Below are positions 44,379 to 53,742 of a stretch of DNA of 64,000 bases, piece by piece. This DNA comes from Flavobacterium cellulosilyticum (lineage in GTDB: Bacteria > Bacteroidota > Bacteroidia > Flavobacteriales > Flavobacteriaceae). Position numbers and translations under genes: made by a program. How positions within the stretch are numbered: the stretch's first letter is position 1; each line of letters begins with the position of its first letter. The notes under the pieces were generated by a model. The model searched no databases, had not been told where the DNA came from, and saw only the letters and a list, made by a program, of their open reading frames with translations. The stretch lies in the NCBI RefSeq assembly GCF_004349355.1, contig NZ_SMFK01000004.1, positions 128,608 to 192,607 on the forward strand. The letters run 5' to 3'.

Positions 44379-45449
44379 CTAAACTTTTGCTTCCAAAGCT
44401 TGCATTACATCAACTAATATTTGTATGCTTTCAATAGGCATAGCGTTGTAGATAGAAGCTCTATATCCTCCTACTGAACGGTGTCCAGGTAAACCAGAAA
44501 TTCCTGCTTCCTTCCACATAGCATCAAAAGTAGCAGCGTTATCAGGATTCGTTAATAGGAAAGTAACATTCATATTTGAACGATCTTCAACTACTGAGGC
44601 TCCTTTGAATAAAGGGTTTCTGTCAATTTCACCATAAAGTAAAGCTGCTTTTGCTTCGTTAAGTTTTTCAACGGCTGCAATTCCACCTTTTTCTTTGATC
44701 CATCTCAAAGTTAATAATGCTACATAAACTGAGAAAACAGGTGGGGTATTGTACATGCTTTCTGCTTTGATATGTTTTGTATAGTCAAGAATACTAGGTA
44801 TTGCTCTACCGTTTTTACCTAGAATATCCTCTTTGATTACTACCAATGTTGTACCTGCAGGTCCCATGTTTTTTTGAGCACCAGCATAAATGATGTCGAA
44901 TTTAGAAAAATCTAAAACTCTAGAAAATATATCGGAACTCATATCGCAAACAACTGGTACGGTTGTTTCTGGAAAGGATTTCATTTGAGTACCAAAAATA
45001 GTATTGTTACTAGTACAGTGAAAATAATCAGCGTCACTAGGGATAGTATATCCTTTTGGGATATATGTGTAATTATCTTCTTTTGATGAAGCAACTATAA
45101 CTGTTTCTCCAAAAAACTTAGCTTCTTTTATTGCTGCAGTTGCCCAAGTTCCAGAATCTAAATAGGCTGATTTTCCGTTTTCTTTCATTAGGTTAAAAGG
45201 AGCTCTCAAGAATTCTGTACTTGCTCCACCAGCAAGAAATAGCGCTTGATACCCTTTGCCTTCAAGACCTAAAAGTTCAATTGCTAACGAACGCGCTTCG
45301 TCCATAACGGCAACGAAATCTTTGCTTCGGTGCGAAATTTCTAAAATAGACAAACCAGAATTATTAAAATTTAAAATAGCTTGAGCTGATTTTTCAAAAA
45401 CTTCTTGTGGTAAAATAGATGGTCCTGCGCTGTAGTTGTGTTTTTTCAT
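44379..45449 (-). CDS. serC: Phosphoserine aminotransferase
   Basis: 356 residues from the ATG at 45449, opening MKKHNYSAGPSILP; an upstream start adds six unlikely residues. It is a PLP enzyme with the lysine in YAGAQKNMGPAGTT, the EISHRSKDF segment and the C-terminal GLPGHRSVGGYRASIYNAM motif. It converts phosphohydroxypyruvate to phosphoserine. It is upstream of serA, and together they cover the first two steps of serine synthesis. Confidence 0.96.
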   Translation of the reverse strand: MKKHNYSAGPSILPQEVFEKSAQAILNFNNSGLSILEISHRSKDFVAVMDEARSLAIELLGLEGKGYQALFLAGGASTEFLRAPFNLMKENGKSAYLDSGTWATAAIKEAKFFGETVIVASSKEDNYTYIPKGYTIPSDADYFHCTSNNTIFGTQMKSFPETTVPVVCDMSSDIFSRVLDFSKFDIIYAGAQKNMGPAGTTLVVIKEDILGKNGRAIPSILDYTKHIKAESMYNTPPVFSVYVALLTLRWIKEKGGIAAVEKLNEAKAALLYGEIDRNPLFKGASVVEDRSNMNVTFLLTNPDNAATFDAMWKEAGISGLPGHRSVGGYRASIYNAMPIESIQILVDVMQALEAKV

Positions 45450-45543
45450 GATATAGATTGTGTCCAAAAAATTAAAGATGCAAATTTCGGGAATAGGAGT
45501 TGAATAAGCGTTAAATAATTCGTAATAATTAAACTTTTTTTCA

Positions 45544-46602
45544 CTATGTTGTTAACAAAAACGAAATAGTATCTATGTTATCTGCATAATCCCATAAATT
45601 GGGTTTTTGGGTTTCACCAAAATCAATACTGTTTTCTATTAATTGATTACTTACAATGCATTGAATTTGATCGCTTTCTAATTTTAATTTTAATTGCAAC
45701 TCCTCTAGATCGTCATAATATTCATAAAAAACACTCGAAATAGGAGACGAATAACTTTGGTCTTCTTTTAGAGTCAAAAAACCATTGTCTAAAAGTTTAA
45801 AGTTGCTCATTAAGAACACCGCCTTGTTGTAATCGTAATTATTAGCATATTTTTCATAATGAATCACATCTTGGTATTCAAAAATAGCTTCGAAAAAAGG
45901 GACAAAGGAATAGCCTTTTGGCACAAAAAGTTTAGATACATTACGACATCCTAAACCAAAATACCTAAAAATATCTTCACCTAAAGCAGTTAATTGTGCA
46001 GCACTTTCAGAACCATCTAGTACAGCTATAGAATTCCTGTTTTTTCTAATAATACTGGGTTTGTTTTTGAAATAATATTCAAAATAACGCGCTGTATTAT
46101 TACTTCCAGTGGCAATTACGGCATCAAAATTCTCCATTTTCCCTTCAACAAATGTGATGTTTTTTGCAAATTCAAGGTCTAATGCAATTAAATATTTAGC
46201 TAAAAAAGGCAGCAAAAATTGATCGTTAGAGGATGTTTTAATTAATACTGAATTTCCAGTAATTAAAACCGATAGAAAATCATGAAAACCTACCAGCGGG
46301 ATGTTACCAGCTAGAATGAGACCTACTGATTTTGGTTTATCGTTTTGCAACTGATAGTTTTTAATCCATTGATCTAAATTGGATTCAGTTAAAGCATTTG
46401 CCCAAGATTCAATAGAAAAATATACATTTTCTGGAGTGTACCAGCCATTATGGGATTGTGACAATAAAATTAAATTCACAAAATCTTCAAAAAACAAATC
46501 ATTGCCCTTAACAGACTGATCTAAGTTGTTATTATCCCTTTTAAACTGGTTTAAAAATTTCCCTAATTCAATAAAATGCTTTTTTTTATTGTTTTCTATC
46601 AT
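45544..46602 (-). CDS. Acyl-CoA reductase (LuxC-like)
   Basis: 352 residues. The pattern SVGLILAGNIPLVGFHDFLSVLITGNSVLIKTSS and VIATGSNNTARYFEYYFK, with the cysteine in FRYFGLGCRNVSKLFVPKG, is that of the acyl-CoA reductase family related to LuxC and aldehyde dehydrogenases. It reduces an acyl-CoA to the aldehyde with NADPH. In Bacteroidota the gene is often next to serC/serA and a ferredoxin, as here, for reasons not known to me. It is divergent from the ferredoxin gene, and their promoters overlap. Confidence 0.88.
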   Translation of the reverse strand: MIENNKKKHFIELGKFLNQFKRDNNNLDQSVKGNDLFFEDFVNLILLSQSHNGWYTPENVYFSIESWANALTESNLDQWIKNYQLQNDKPKSVGLILAGNIPLVGFHDFLSVLITGNSVLIKTSSNDQFLLPFLAKYLIALDLEFAKNITFVEGKMENFDAVIATGSNNTARYFEYYFKNKPSIIRKNRNSIAVLDGSESAAQLTALGEDIFRYFGLGCRNVSKLFVPKGYSFVPFFEAIFEYQDVIHYEKYANNYDYNKAVFLMSNFKLLDNGFLTLKEDQSYSSPISSVFYEYYDDLEELQLKLKLESDQIQCIVSNQLIENSIDFGETQKPNLWDYADNIDTISFLLTT

Positions 46603-46609
46603 GAGTAGC

Positions 46610-46640
46610 TTGTATATGAAAAGTTTTGATTGTAATTTTG
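46610..46640 (+). promoter_or_regulatory. Ferredoxin promoter
   Basis: TTG (46610-46612), 20 bp spacer, TAATTTTG (46633-46640), about 100 bp before the ferredoxin ATG and next to the start of the divergent acyl-CoA reductase gene. Confidence 0.6.
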
Positions 46641-46659
46641 TACAAAAATAAGGATAATT

Positions 46660-46713
46660 ATGTCAAAAGGCAAACATCATAAAGTCTTAAAAGATTTAAG
46701 CTTTAGAATGTAA
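46660..46713 (+). CDS. Possible 17-residue leader ORF upstream of ferredoxin
   Basis: ATG at 46660 reads MSKGKHHKVLKDLSFRM then TAA at 46711. It lies in the leader of the ferredoxin transcript, 27 bp before the ferredoxin ATG. It is rich in Lys and His. It could be a chance ORF. Listed because of its position after a good promoter. Confidence 0.25.
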   Translation: MSKGKHHKVLKDLSFRM

Positions 46714-46740
46714 GTTTTACGACTTTAAAACCAAATCATT

Positions 46741-47091
46741 ATGGCAATTATTATAACAGACGAATGCATTAACTGTGGAGCTTGCGAACCAGAATGCCCA
46801 AATACTGCAATTTACGAAGGAGCAGATGACTGGAGATATAAAGACGGAACAAAGATTAAAGGAAAAATAATTTTACCTTCAGGTGAAGAAGTAGATGCAG
46901 ATGCTGCTCAAACTCCAATATCTGATGATTTATATTATATCGTTCCTGGAAAATGTACAGAGTGTAAAGGTTTTCACGATGAACCTCAATGTGCTGCTGT
47001 TTGTCCAGTAGATTGTTGTATTCCTGATGAAAATCACGTAGAAAGTGAAGAGGTCTTGTTAGAAAGACAAGCGTTTTTGCATAAAGAATAA
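46741..47091 (+). CDS. 4Fe-4S dicluster ferredoxin
   Basis: 116 residues with two clusters. The first motif is [11 protein letters not shown] (Cys9, 12, 15, 19). The second is C72-X2-C75-X8-C84-X3-C88, followed by Cys92 and Cys93, the spacing of bacterial-type FdxA-like ferredoxins with an insertion. A long acidic insert (about 28-70) separates the clusters. It is a cytoplasmic electron carrier with unknown partner. A terminator follows. Confidence 0.94.
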   Translation: MAIIITDECINCGACEPECPNTAIYEGADDWRYKDGTKIKGKIILPSGEEVDADAAQTPISDDLYYIVPGKCTECKGFHDEPQCAAVCPVDCCIPDENHVESEEVLLERQAFLHKE

Positions 47092-47113
47092 AGTATATTT
47101 TACTTCAAAAAAA

Positions 47114-47150
47114 AATCCTGTTCAATTTAATTAAACTGAACAGGATTTTT
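47114..47150. terminator. Terminator between ferredoxin and a secreted protein gene
   Basis: AATCCTGTTCA (47114-47124) pairs perfectly with TGAACAGGATT (47137-47147), with A and T tracts on both sides. It serves convergent genes. Confidence 0.88.
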
Positions 47151-47158
47151 TTTGATTT

Positions 47159-47695
47159 TTACTTTTGAATAATATCATATTTTGTAACCGTTACCTTATC
47201 GGTTTTATCGTTATAAGTTTCTAAAATCAGATTTCCATCGGCATCAAAATAACCAAATGATGTGTTGTTTTTAGTTTTATAAATATAATTATTATTCGAT
47301 GTTTTTCGTAAAATTGCAGCTTCTATTCCTTTAGGAAAATACATTGTATATCCTTTTTTATCGGCAACAACTTGATATTTCACACCATTTAGATCATAAT
47401 AAGCAGATCGGTCAACATCGATCACTTTTGTTACTCCATTTTCAGCAATTTTTGTTGTTTTTGTAACTTGTACAGGTGTTTCTTTTGTTTCTTTATTTAA
47501 AACAGTAGTATTAGCATCCATTAATTCAATGTTTTGAAGTTCATGAACTTCTTGGGTTGTCACCGTTTTTTTTTCTCCATCAGAATCATTAACTGTTGTA
47601 ACTGTAGTTTGTACTTCTGATTTTACATTTTTATTCTGTGCTTGACTATTTATTGAAAATAAAATTGCGATGATTCCAAAAACTAAATTTTTCAT
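47159..47695 (-). CDS. Secreted protein, unknown function
   Basis: 178 residues with a signal peptide ending NSQAQ. The first part is rich in Thr, Val and Lys (about 25-90), with repeated VTTVNDSDG/TTVLNKETKE-like motifs. The C-terminal half contains SAYYDLNGVKYQVVADKKGYTMYFPKGIEAAIL and FGYFDADGNLILETYNDKT. I do not recognise a family. It is probably periplasmic, and lies downstream of and convergent with the ferredoxin gene. Confidence 0.68.
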   Translation of the reverse strand: MKNLVFGIIAILFSINSQAQNKNVKSEVQTTVTTVNDSDGEKKTVTTQEVHELQNIELMDANTTVLNKETKETPVQVTKTTKIAENGVTKVIDVDRSAYYDLNGVKYQVVADKKGYTMYFPKGIEAAILRKTSNNNYIYKTKNNTSFGYFDADGNLILETYNDKTDKVTVTKYDIIQK

Positions 47696-47854
47696 GATAT
47701 ATTTATTTAAAGATTAACGTATTACAAATTTAAGACAAATTGAAGCTTAGTTTTTGTAGAATTATGAGTAATAGTTTTATAATTCACATGTTGAAAAAAG
47801 GGATAGTTGCTAGATAAACGAAATTTAATTTTTAAAATAATATTTGATTTAATT

Positions 47855-47884
47855 AAAAAGAGCCATCTTTCGACAGCTCTTTTT
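47855..47884 (-). terminator. Terminator of the TonB-dependent receptor gene
   Basis: AAAAAGAGC (47855-47863) and GCTCTTTTT (47876-47884) form a 9-bp stem, with A residues on the left giving T residues on the minus strand. Confidence 0.8.
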
Positions 47885-47903
47885 AAATTTATAGGGTAAT
47901 GAA

Positions 47904-50537
47904 TTAGAAATTAAATCCAAGTCGAGCATAATAATAGGCTCCGTTGAATCCCATTTGCACAGCATCCCAATATCCGCCAGCTTCTGTGTTTCCTTGTTCA
48001 TCTTGTTTGTCAGGATAAATATTAAACAAGTTATTGCTGCCAAGTGTTAGTTTTAATTGTTTGGTCATTTGGTATCCAAAAGTCAAATCAGTTGATATCT
48101 TTGGATTGTAAACATCATTTTCGTCTCCATAATCAACTAATACTACTTTGCTGAAACGAGTAAAAGCCAATCCTGAATCGAATTTTTTATTGGAATAATT
48201 AAGATTTAAACCAAATTTATTTTTAGGTGCCGAAGCTAATAAAAAGGCTTGTTCACGGGCTCCAAAAAATGTTTCGGCATCAAGATTGCCATTGTTAACT
48301 ATTGTTATTTTCATGTCATTTATGTTGCCAACAAGTGTTGCACTTAAATTTGAATAACCAAATCTTTTCTTCCAAGCTAGAACAATGTCTAAACCGAATG
48401 TTTTCGTATCGGCAGCATTGGCAAAAAATTGTGCTTTATCTACTCCTAATCCTTTTCCAGAGGCATCAAAATAGCTAGTCAATACAATCCTGTCTTTTAC
48501 TTTTATCATGTATCCGTCTACAGTAGCTGTAAAATCACCAAATGAAGAAGTCAAACCTAACGATCCATTTACTGCAGTTTCTTCATTTAGATCTTTAATT
48601 CCAAAAGATTTTGTTACTGGACTATTGTTTGGTGAAAGTAAAATTTCTGTAGCACCATTAGAATCAATATTGGTAAAGTGTAAACCATAATACGATTGTA
48701 CTAATGACGGAGCTCGAAATCCAGTACTTACCGAACCTCTTAAATTTATTTTATCAGTTATTTTGAGTCTTGAAGCTAATTTTCCGTTAATGGTATTTCC
48801 AAAATCACTGTATTTTTCGAAACGTACCGCTGCACTCAATAAAAAACTTCGTGTAATGTCAAATTCAGAATCGGCATATAGCGATAAGTTGCTACGATTT
48901 TTGTCAACTACATTACTAGGACTATATCCTGGGAATCCTTGAGAGCTTCCAGGTCTTGGGTCTCCTGAAATCGGATCAATAGGAGGAGATTGTGTTGCTG
49001 GATTGGTGATTGGCTGTCGATTAGTATCGTAAGTGGTATATGACCCTTCTTCACCTGCGAAAATTTTGAATTCTTCAGTGCGATATTCAGCTCCAAAAGC
49101 GATATTCATTCCTTCCAAAACTGTATCATAATTTTTGGAAAAATCAAAATTGGTGGTGTTTTGTGCTAAACTATGTCCACCTGCATCAAACTCTAATGGG
49201 GACGCTTCTAATAAGGAAGGATTCATGGTCCCTTTAATAGCATAATGAAATTTATTGATCCCGTAGGTATTGCTGATGTCTACTTTCCAACCTCCGGAAG
49301 TTTCGGTAGTAATTCCTGCAGTAAGTGAGTTATCAAGAATTATAGAAGTAATTCTAGGAGTATAACCACCAGGGTAAACAGATTCTACCACATTGGCAGC
49401 ACCGCTATTTCTTGTAAAGGCATAGGCATCGGTATCTCGATAATTTCTTCCTCCAAAAGCATAAAATTTAGTCTTATCCGTAATTGGAACAGCCATGTTA
49501 ACAGTAAAATTGTAACTATCCATTGAAGCTTCTCCAAAACCTTTTCTAAAATCATAACCAGGTCTAAATACTTTTTCTTTACTAAAATACTCAGTAGTAA
49601 AGTTTGCAAACCCCCCTTTGTCACCAATTTCAACACCATAATTTGCACCAACTTTGATAGTGTTTCCATCTAAAGATTTGTTTTTACCATACGAATTACC
49701 ATTGCCATTTTCATCCAATCGATAATCTTTTGTATTAGCCGTCCCAGGTAAAAAGTCCCCTTTTGCTTTAGTATTAAAAGTTCCATAAGTTACAGAACCC
49801 GTTAATTCATCTACATTGTCATTCAAGACGATATTTATCACACCAGCAATCGCATCTGAACCATATTGCGCCGCTGCACCATCTCTTAATATTTCAATTC
49901 TTTTTATAGATGAAGCCGGGATGGCATTCAAATCGGTTCCAGTATTTCCTCTACCACGAGTTCCATAAAGTGTCACGAGTGAAGATTGGTGTCTTCTTTT
50001 ACCATTGATTAACACTAGTGTTTGATCGGGTCCCATTCCTCTTAAAGAGGCGGGATCAACATGATCCGCTCCATCAGATCCAGATTGTTTGTTGGCGTTA
50101 AACGACGGTGCGATGTATTGTAGCAATTGATTAATTTCAATTTTTCCACTTTGTGTCGTTAGATCTTTCATGTTAATTACATCAATGGGAACCGCTGAGT
50201 TCACAACAGTTCTTTTGGAGTTTCTGGAACCGACAATCTGCACTTCTTGTAATTCTTGTCCACTAGATTTTAAAACACAATCAATGTTGTTTGAAAGCGC
50301 CACCTTTTTTTCGATATTTTCAAATCCGATATAACTAAAAATTAAAGTCGAATTTTCTTTTACATTTATCTTATATATTCCATTTATGTCGGTCGAAGCA
50401 CCGTTGTTAGTTCCTTTTTCGATAATGTTCACTCCGGGTAATACAGTGCCAGTATTGTCTGTCACTGTGCCTGAAATCTCTTTTTGTGCAAAAAGAAATG
50501 TGACATTCAGAAAAAAAAGTAAAGTAATTTTTTTCAT
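47904..50537 (-). CDS. TonB-dependent receptor (with carboxypeptidase-like domain)
   Basis: 877 residues from ATG at 50537, which opens a signal peptide (FFLNVTFLFAQ); the longer frame from 50594 is not used. Residues about 20-100 are the beta-sandwich CarboxypepD_reg domain (ISGTVTDNTGTVLPGVNIIEKGT), about 110-230 the plug (INQLLQYIAPSF, GPDQTLVLINGKRRHQS), then the barrel to the terminal GFNF. It is an energised importer of an iron chelate, vitamin or saccharide in the outer membrane. There is no SusD partner, so a siderophore or cobalamin-type ligand is more likely. Confidence 0.94.
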   Translation of the reverse strand: MKKITLLFFLNVTFLFAQKEISGTVTDNTGTVLPGVNIIEKGTNNGASTDINGIYKINVKENSTLIFSYIGFENIEKKVALSNNIDCVLKSSGQELQEVQIVGSRNSKRTVVNSAVPIDVINMKDLTTQSGKIEINQLLQYIAPSFNANKQSGSDGADHVDPASLRGMGPDQTLVLINGKRRHQSSLVTLYGTRGRGNTGTDLNAIPASSIKRIEILRDGAAAQYGSDAIAGVINIVLNDNVDELTGSVTYGTFNTKAKGDFLPGTANTKDYRLDENGNGNSYGKNKSLDGNTIKVGANYGVEIGDKGGFANFTTEYFSKEKVFRPGYDFRKGFGEASMDSYNFTVNMAVPITDKTKFYAFGGRNYRDTDAYAFTRNSGAANVVESVYPGGYTPRITSIILDNSLTAGITTETSGGWKVDISNTYGINKFHYAIKGTMNPSLLEASPLEFDAGGHSLAQNTTNFDFSKNYDTVLEGMNIAFGAEYRTEEFKIFAGEEGSYTTYDTNRQPITNPATQSPPIDPISGDPRPGSSQGFPGYSPSNVVDKNRSNLSLYADSEFDITRSFLLSAAVRFEKYSDFGNTINGKLASRLKITDKINLRGSVSTGFRAPSLVQSYYGLHFTNIDSNGATEILLSPNNSPVTKSFGIKDLNEETAVNGSLGLTSSFGDFTATVDGYMIKVKDRIVLTSYFDASGKGLGVDKAQFFANAADTKTFGLDIVLAWKKRFGYSNLSATLVGNINDMKITIVNNGNLDAETFFGAREQAFLLASAPKNKFGLNLNYSNKKFDSGLAFTRFSKVVLVDYGDENDVYNPKISTDLTFGYQMTKQLKLTLGSNNLFNIYPDKQDEQGNTEAGGYWDAVQMGFNGAYYYARLGFNF

Positions 50538-50838
50538 AATGAGTTGTTTTTTTATGGTTTGAATTAAAACGCAATTTAAGATTAATGGTAACAAAAAAAG
50601 GGATAATTGTTGTTTTTTTTAATTTTTTGACTCAGTTTTTCTAATAAAGTAAAAAATCAATAGTAGATTTACTCAATTTGGATAAAGGCCTGTTCTTTTT
50701 AAGAATAATAAAAAAAATAGGTCTTTTAGATAAATCTGTAGTTTTTAGGAACTAACATTTATTAAATCTTATATTTGCAAACTTTTAAAGGAGATATCAA
50801 AAATCACAGTTAAATAGAGTCTGTAAAATAAAAACATC

Positions 50839-51933
50839 ATGAAAGCAGGAATTGTAGGATTACCTAATGTTGGAAAATCAACATTATTCAATTGTTTATC
50901 TAATGCCAAAGCACAAAGTGCTAATTTTCCGTTTTGTACTATCGAACCAAACATAGGTGTGGTCAATGTGCCAGATCCTCGAATCAATAAATTAGAAGAA
51001 CTAGTAAAACCAGAACGCGTTCAAATGGCGACTGTAGATATTGTAGATATTGCAGGATTGGTTAAAGGAGCGAGTAAAGGAGAGGGTTTAGGAAATCAAT
51101 TCCTTGGAAACATTAGAGAGTGTAATGCTATTATTCACGTTTTGCGTTGTTTTGATAATGATAATATTGTTCACGTTGACGGTAATGTAAACCCAATTCG
51201 TGACAAAGAAACTATCGATATCGAGTTGCAGTTAAAAGATTTAGAAAATGTAGAAAAACGTCTCGAAAAAGTAAATCGTGCTGCCAAAACGGGTAATAAA
51301 GAAGCGCAAACCGAAAAAGCACTTTTAGACCGAATTAGAGAAAATTTATTACAAGCAAAATCGGCCAGAACGATAACTCCTCAAAACAATGACGAAGAAG
51401 TTTTATTGGAAAGTTTTCAGTTAATCACTGCAAAACCCGTTTTGTATGTGTGTAATGTAGATGAAAATTCAGCGGTAAGTGGAAATAAGTACGTGGACCA
51501 AATTCGTGAATTGGTAAAAGACGAAGATGCAGAGGTAATCATTCTTTCAGTAGGAGCAGAGGCAGATATAACTGAGCTAGAAAGTTACGAAGAGCGTCAG
51601 GTTTTCTTAGAAGATATGGGATTAACAGAGCCAGGTTCAGCAGTATTGATTCGTGCAGCTTATAAATTACTGAAACAACAAACCTATTTTACGGCAGGTG
51701 TAAAGGAAGTTCGTGCTTGGACCATCAATATTGGATCTACAGCGCCACAGGCAGCTGGAGTGATTCATACCGATTTCGAAAAAGGATTTATCCGCGCTGA
51801 AGTAATTGCATATGAAGACTTTGTTCAATACGGTTCTGAATCCAAATGCAAAGAAGCTGGGAAATTCAAAGTCGAAGGAAAAGAGTATATCGTGAAAGAT
51901 GGTGATGTAATGCACTTCCGTTTCAACGTGTAG
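50839..51933 (+). CDS. ychF: Redox-regulated ATPase YchF (Obg family)
   Basis: 364 residues. The Obg-type P-loop is GLPNVGKSTLFN, and the ATP-favouring NxxE-like motif (NVDE) replaces NKxD, as in YchF/OLA1. A TGS domain occupies the C-terminal 80 residues (ending HFRFNV). It is a ribosome-associated ATPase implicated in translation and stress. TATATTTG at 50770 is a possible -7 box. Confidence 0.96.
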   Translation: MKAGIVGLPNVGKSTLFNCLSNAKAQSANFPFCTIEPNIGVVNVPDPRINKLEELVKPERVQMATVDIVDIAGLVKGASKGEGLGNQFLGNIRECNAIIHVLRCFDNDNIVHVDGNVNPIRDKETIDIELQLKDLENVEKRLEKVNRAAKTGNKEAQTEKALLDRIRENLLQAKSARTITPQNNDEEVLLESFQLITAKPVLYVCNVDENSAVSGNKYVDQIRELVKDEDAEVIILSVGAEADITELESYEERQVFLEDMGLTEPGSAVLIRAAYKLLKQQTYFTAGVKEVRAWTINIGSTAPQAAGVIHTDFEKGFIRAEVIAYEDFVQYGSESKCKEAGKFKVEGKEYIVKDGDVMHFRFNV

Positions 51934-51962
51934 CCTAGTCAAAAGGCTTTTATATAAAACAC

Positions 51963-51996
51963 AAAACTGTTCAAGTAATTGAGCAGTTTTTTTTTT
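51963..51996 (+). terminator. Terminator of ychF
   Basis: AAAACTGTTCAA (51963-51974) pairs with TTGAGCAGTTTT (51979-51990), including one G-U pair, then a T tract. Confidence 0.85.
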
Positions 51997-52285
51997 GGAC
52001 CTCTTTCCAGCTTTGCAATAAACCATTTTCCAGGTTAATTATTTTTGTAAGGCAAAAAAGAGGCAGTGTAAATCATAGGTTCAATCTGTTTTAACTTTGC
52101 TAATTTTATTTTTCAGAAATAGCAAATAGCAATTTCTGAAGACTTTTATCCGTTACTTTTTATGTGAATTATAGTAGATTAGTGACTATTTATTCCCAGT
52201 AATTATATAACTATTAGTGATAATAATGAAATTAATTTGTTTTAAAATTTCATAACTTTGAACCTATTCTAATACAGCAACAACA

Positions 52286-53218
52286 GTGAAAGTTATAAAC
52301 TTTTTATCTAAAACAGGATTTATAATAAAAGAGAGTGGTCTTGCTTTCTTAGATGACAATGCCATTAAATTAAGTGCTGCATTATCGTATTATACCATTT
52401 TTGCACTGCCGCCATTACTGATAATAATTATTACAATTTGTGGTTTTTTCTTTGGAGAGGAAGCTGTTTCAGGACAATTATACAGTCAGATTGATTCAAT
52501 GGTTGGAATTGAGGCTTCATTTCAAATTCAAGAAGCTATTAAAAATGTAGCACTTTCCGATAGTAATGTTTTTGTAACTATTTTTGGAGTGGTCATGTTG
52601 CTTATTGGGGCATCTGGGGTCTTTGCTGAAATTCAAAGTTCTATAAATTATATATGGGGAATAAGTGCTAAACCTAATAAAGGAATAAAAAAATACATCA
52701 AAAACAGATTAATGTCCTTTTCCATGATTGCTTCTGTGGGATTTTTAATGTTAGTTAGTTTGATGGTGAATACATTTTTGGATGTTGTGAGTGTACGTAT
52801 TAAAATCTATTTTCCAGATAGTTTTTTCTATTTTTTTTATGTGATTAATATTATAATTGTATTTGTTATCATTATGATATTGTTCAGCATCATTTTCAGA
52901 ACACTTCCCGACGGAAATATAAAAAGGGAAGATGCCATAATTGGTGCGTCATTTACTTCCTTACTTTTTCTAATAGGTAAATTTGTAATTGGTTTTTATT
53001 TAGGCAGCTCATCTATATCTTCTGTATACGGAGCAGCAGGTTCCGTAATAATAATTCTGGTTTGGGTTTATTATTCGGCTATAATTCTGTATTTTGGAGC
53101 AGAATTCACCAAAGTATATGCTGAAAATTTTGGAGGTGGTATCCATCCCAATAATTATTCAGTAGAAATTAAAAAACAAATAATAGAAATTGATCCAACT
53201 TTAAATAAAAAAACATGA
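52286..53218 (+). CDS. YihY/BrkB family inner membrane protein
   Basis: 310 residues, GTG start at 52286. Six hydrophobic helices with the family segment LSAALSYYTIFALPPLLIIII (about 29-49), LIGASGVFAEIQSSINYIWGI and the late GAAGSVIIILVWVYYSAIILYFGAEFTKVYAE. The family was once annotated as RNase BN. The role is unclear, possibly transport or stress. The stop overlaps the next gene by 4 bp (ATGA). Confidence 0.92.
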   Translation: MKVINFLSKTGFIIKESGLAFLDDNAIKLSAALSYYTIFALPPLLIIIITICGFFFGEEAVSGQLYSQIDSMVGIEASFQIQEAIKNVALSDSNVFVTIFGVVMLLIGASGVFAEIQSSINYIWGISAKPNKGIKKYIKNRLMSFSMIASVGFLMLVSLMVNTFLDVVSVRIKIYFPDSFFYFFYVINIIIVFVIIMILFSIIFRTLPDGNIKREDAIIGASFTSLLFLIGKFVIGFYLGSSSISSVYGAAGSVIIILVWVYYSAIILYFGAEFTKVYAENFGGGIHPNNYSVEIKKQIIEIDPTLNKKT

Positions 53219-53736
53219 AAATCATCGCGTTTGGAGCCAGTCCTAGTAAAAATTCTATCAATAAAAAATTAGCCACTTATGCAGCTTCACTTTTTAAAAA
53301 TTCCCAAGTAGAAGTGTTGGATTTAAATGATTTTCAAATGCCACTATTTAGTGTTGATATCGAAGCAGAAATTGGTCAACACGATAATGCAAAAGCATTT
53401 CTCGCTAAAATAGCCACTGCTGATTTTCTAGTAATTTCATTAGCCGAAAACAACGGGAATTATTCCGCTGCTTTCAAAAATATTTTTGATTGGTGTACCC
53501 GAATTCAGAAAGAAGTTTTTCAGAAAAAACCAATGTTATTAATGGCAACTTCGCCAGGAGCGAGAGGTGGAGCAAGTGTACTGGAAATAGCGAAAAATGC
53601 ATTCCCTCGTTTTGGAACTGAAATCAAAGAATCGTTTTCCTTACCCAATTTTAACGACAATTTTAATATTGAAAAAGGAAAGATTTCAAATCTAGAATTG
53701 GATGAACAATTGAAGGAGATTATAAGAGGTTTTTAA
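53215..53736 (+). CDS. NADPH-dependent FMN reductase family protein
   Basis: 173 residues with a flavodoxin-like fold. The phosphate-binding loop FGASPSKNSINKKL (about 5-18) binds FMN, and SLAENNGNYSAAFKNIFDWCTR is the second half of the flavin site. MATSPGARGG lies close to the isoalloxazine. It reduces FMN, quinones or azo dyes with NAD(P)H. It overlaps the YihY gene by four bases and is probably cotranscribed. Confidence 0.9.
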   Translation: MKIIAFGASPSKNSINKKLATYAASLFKNSQVEVLDLNDFQMPLFSVDIEAEIGQHDNAKAFLAKIATADFLVISLAENNGNYSAAFKNIFDWCTRIQKEVFQKKPMLLMATSPGARGGASVLEIAKNAFPRFGTEIKESFSLPNFNDNFNIEKGKISNLELDEQLKEIIRGF

Positions 53737-53742
53737 TTCAAT

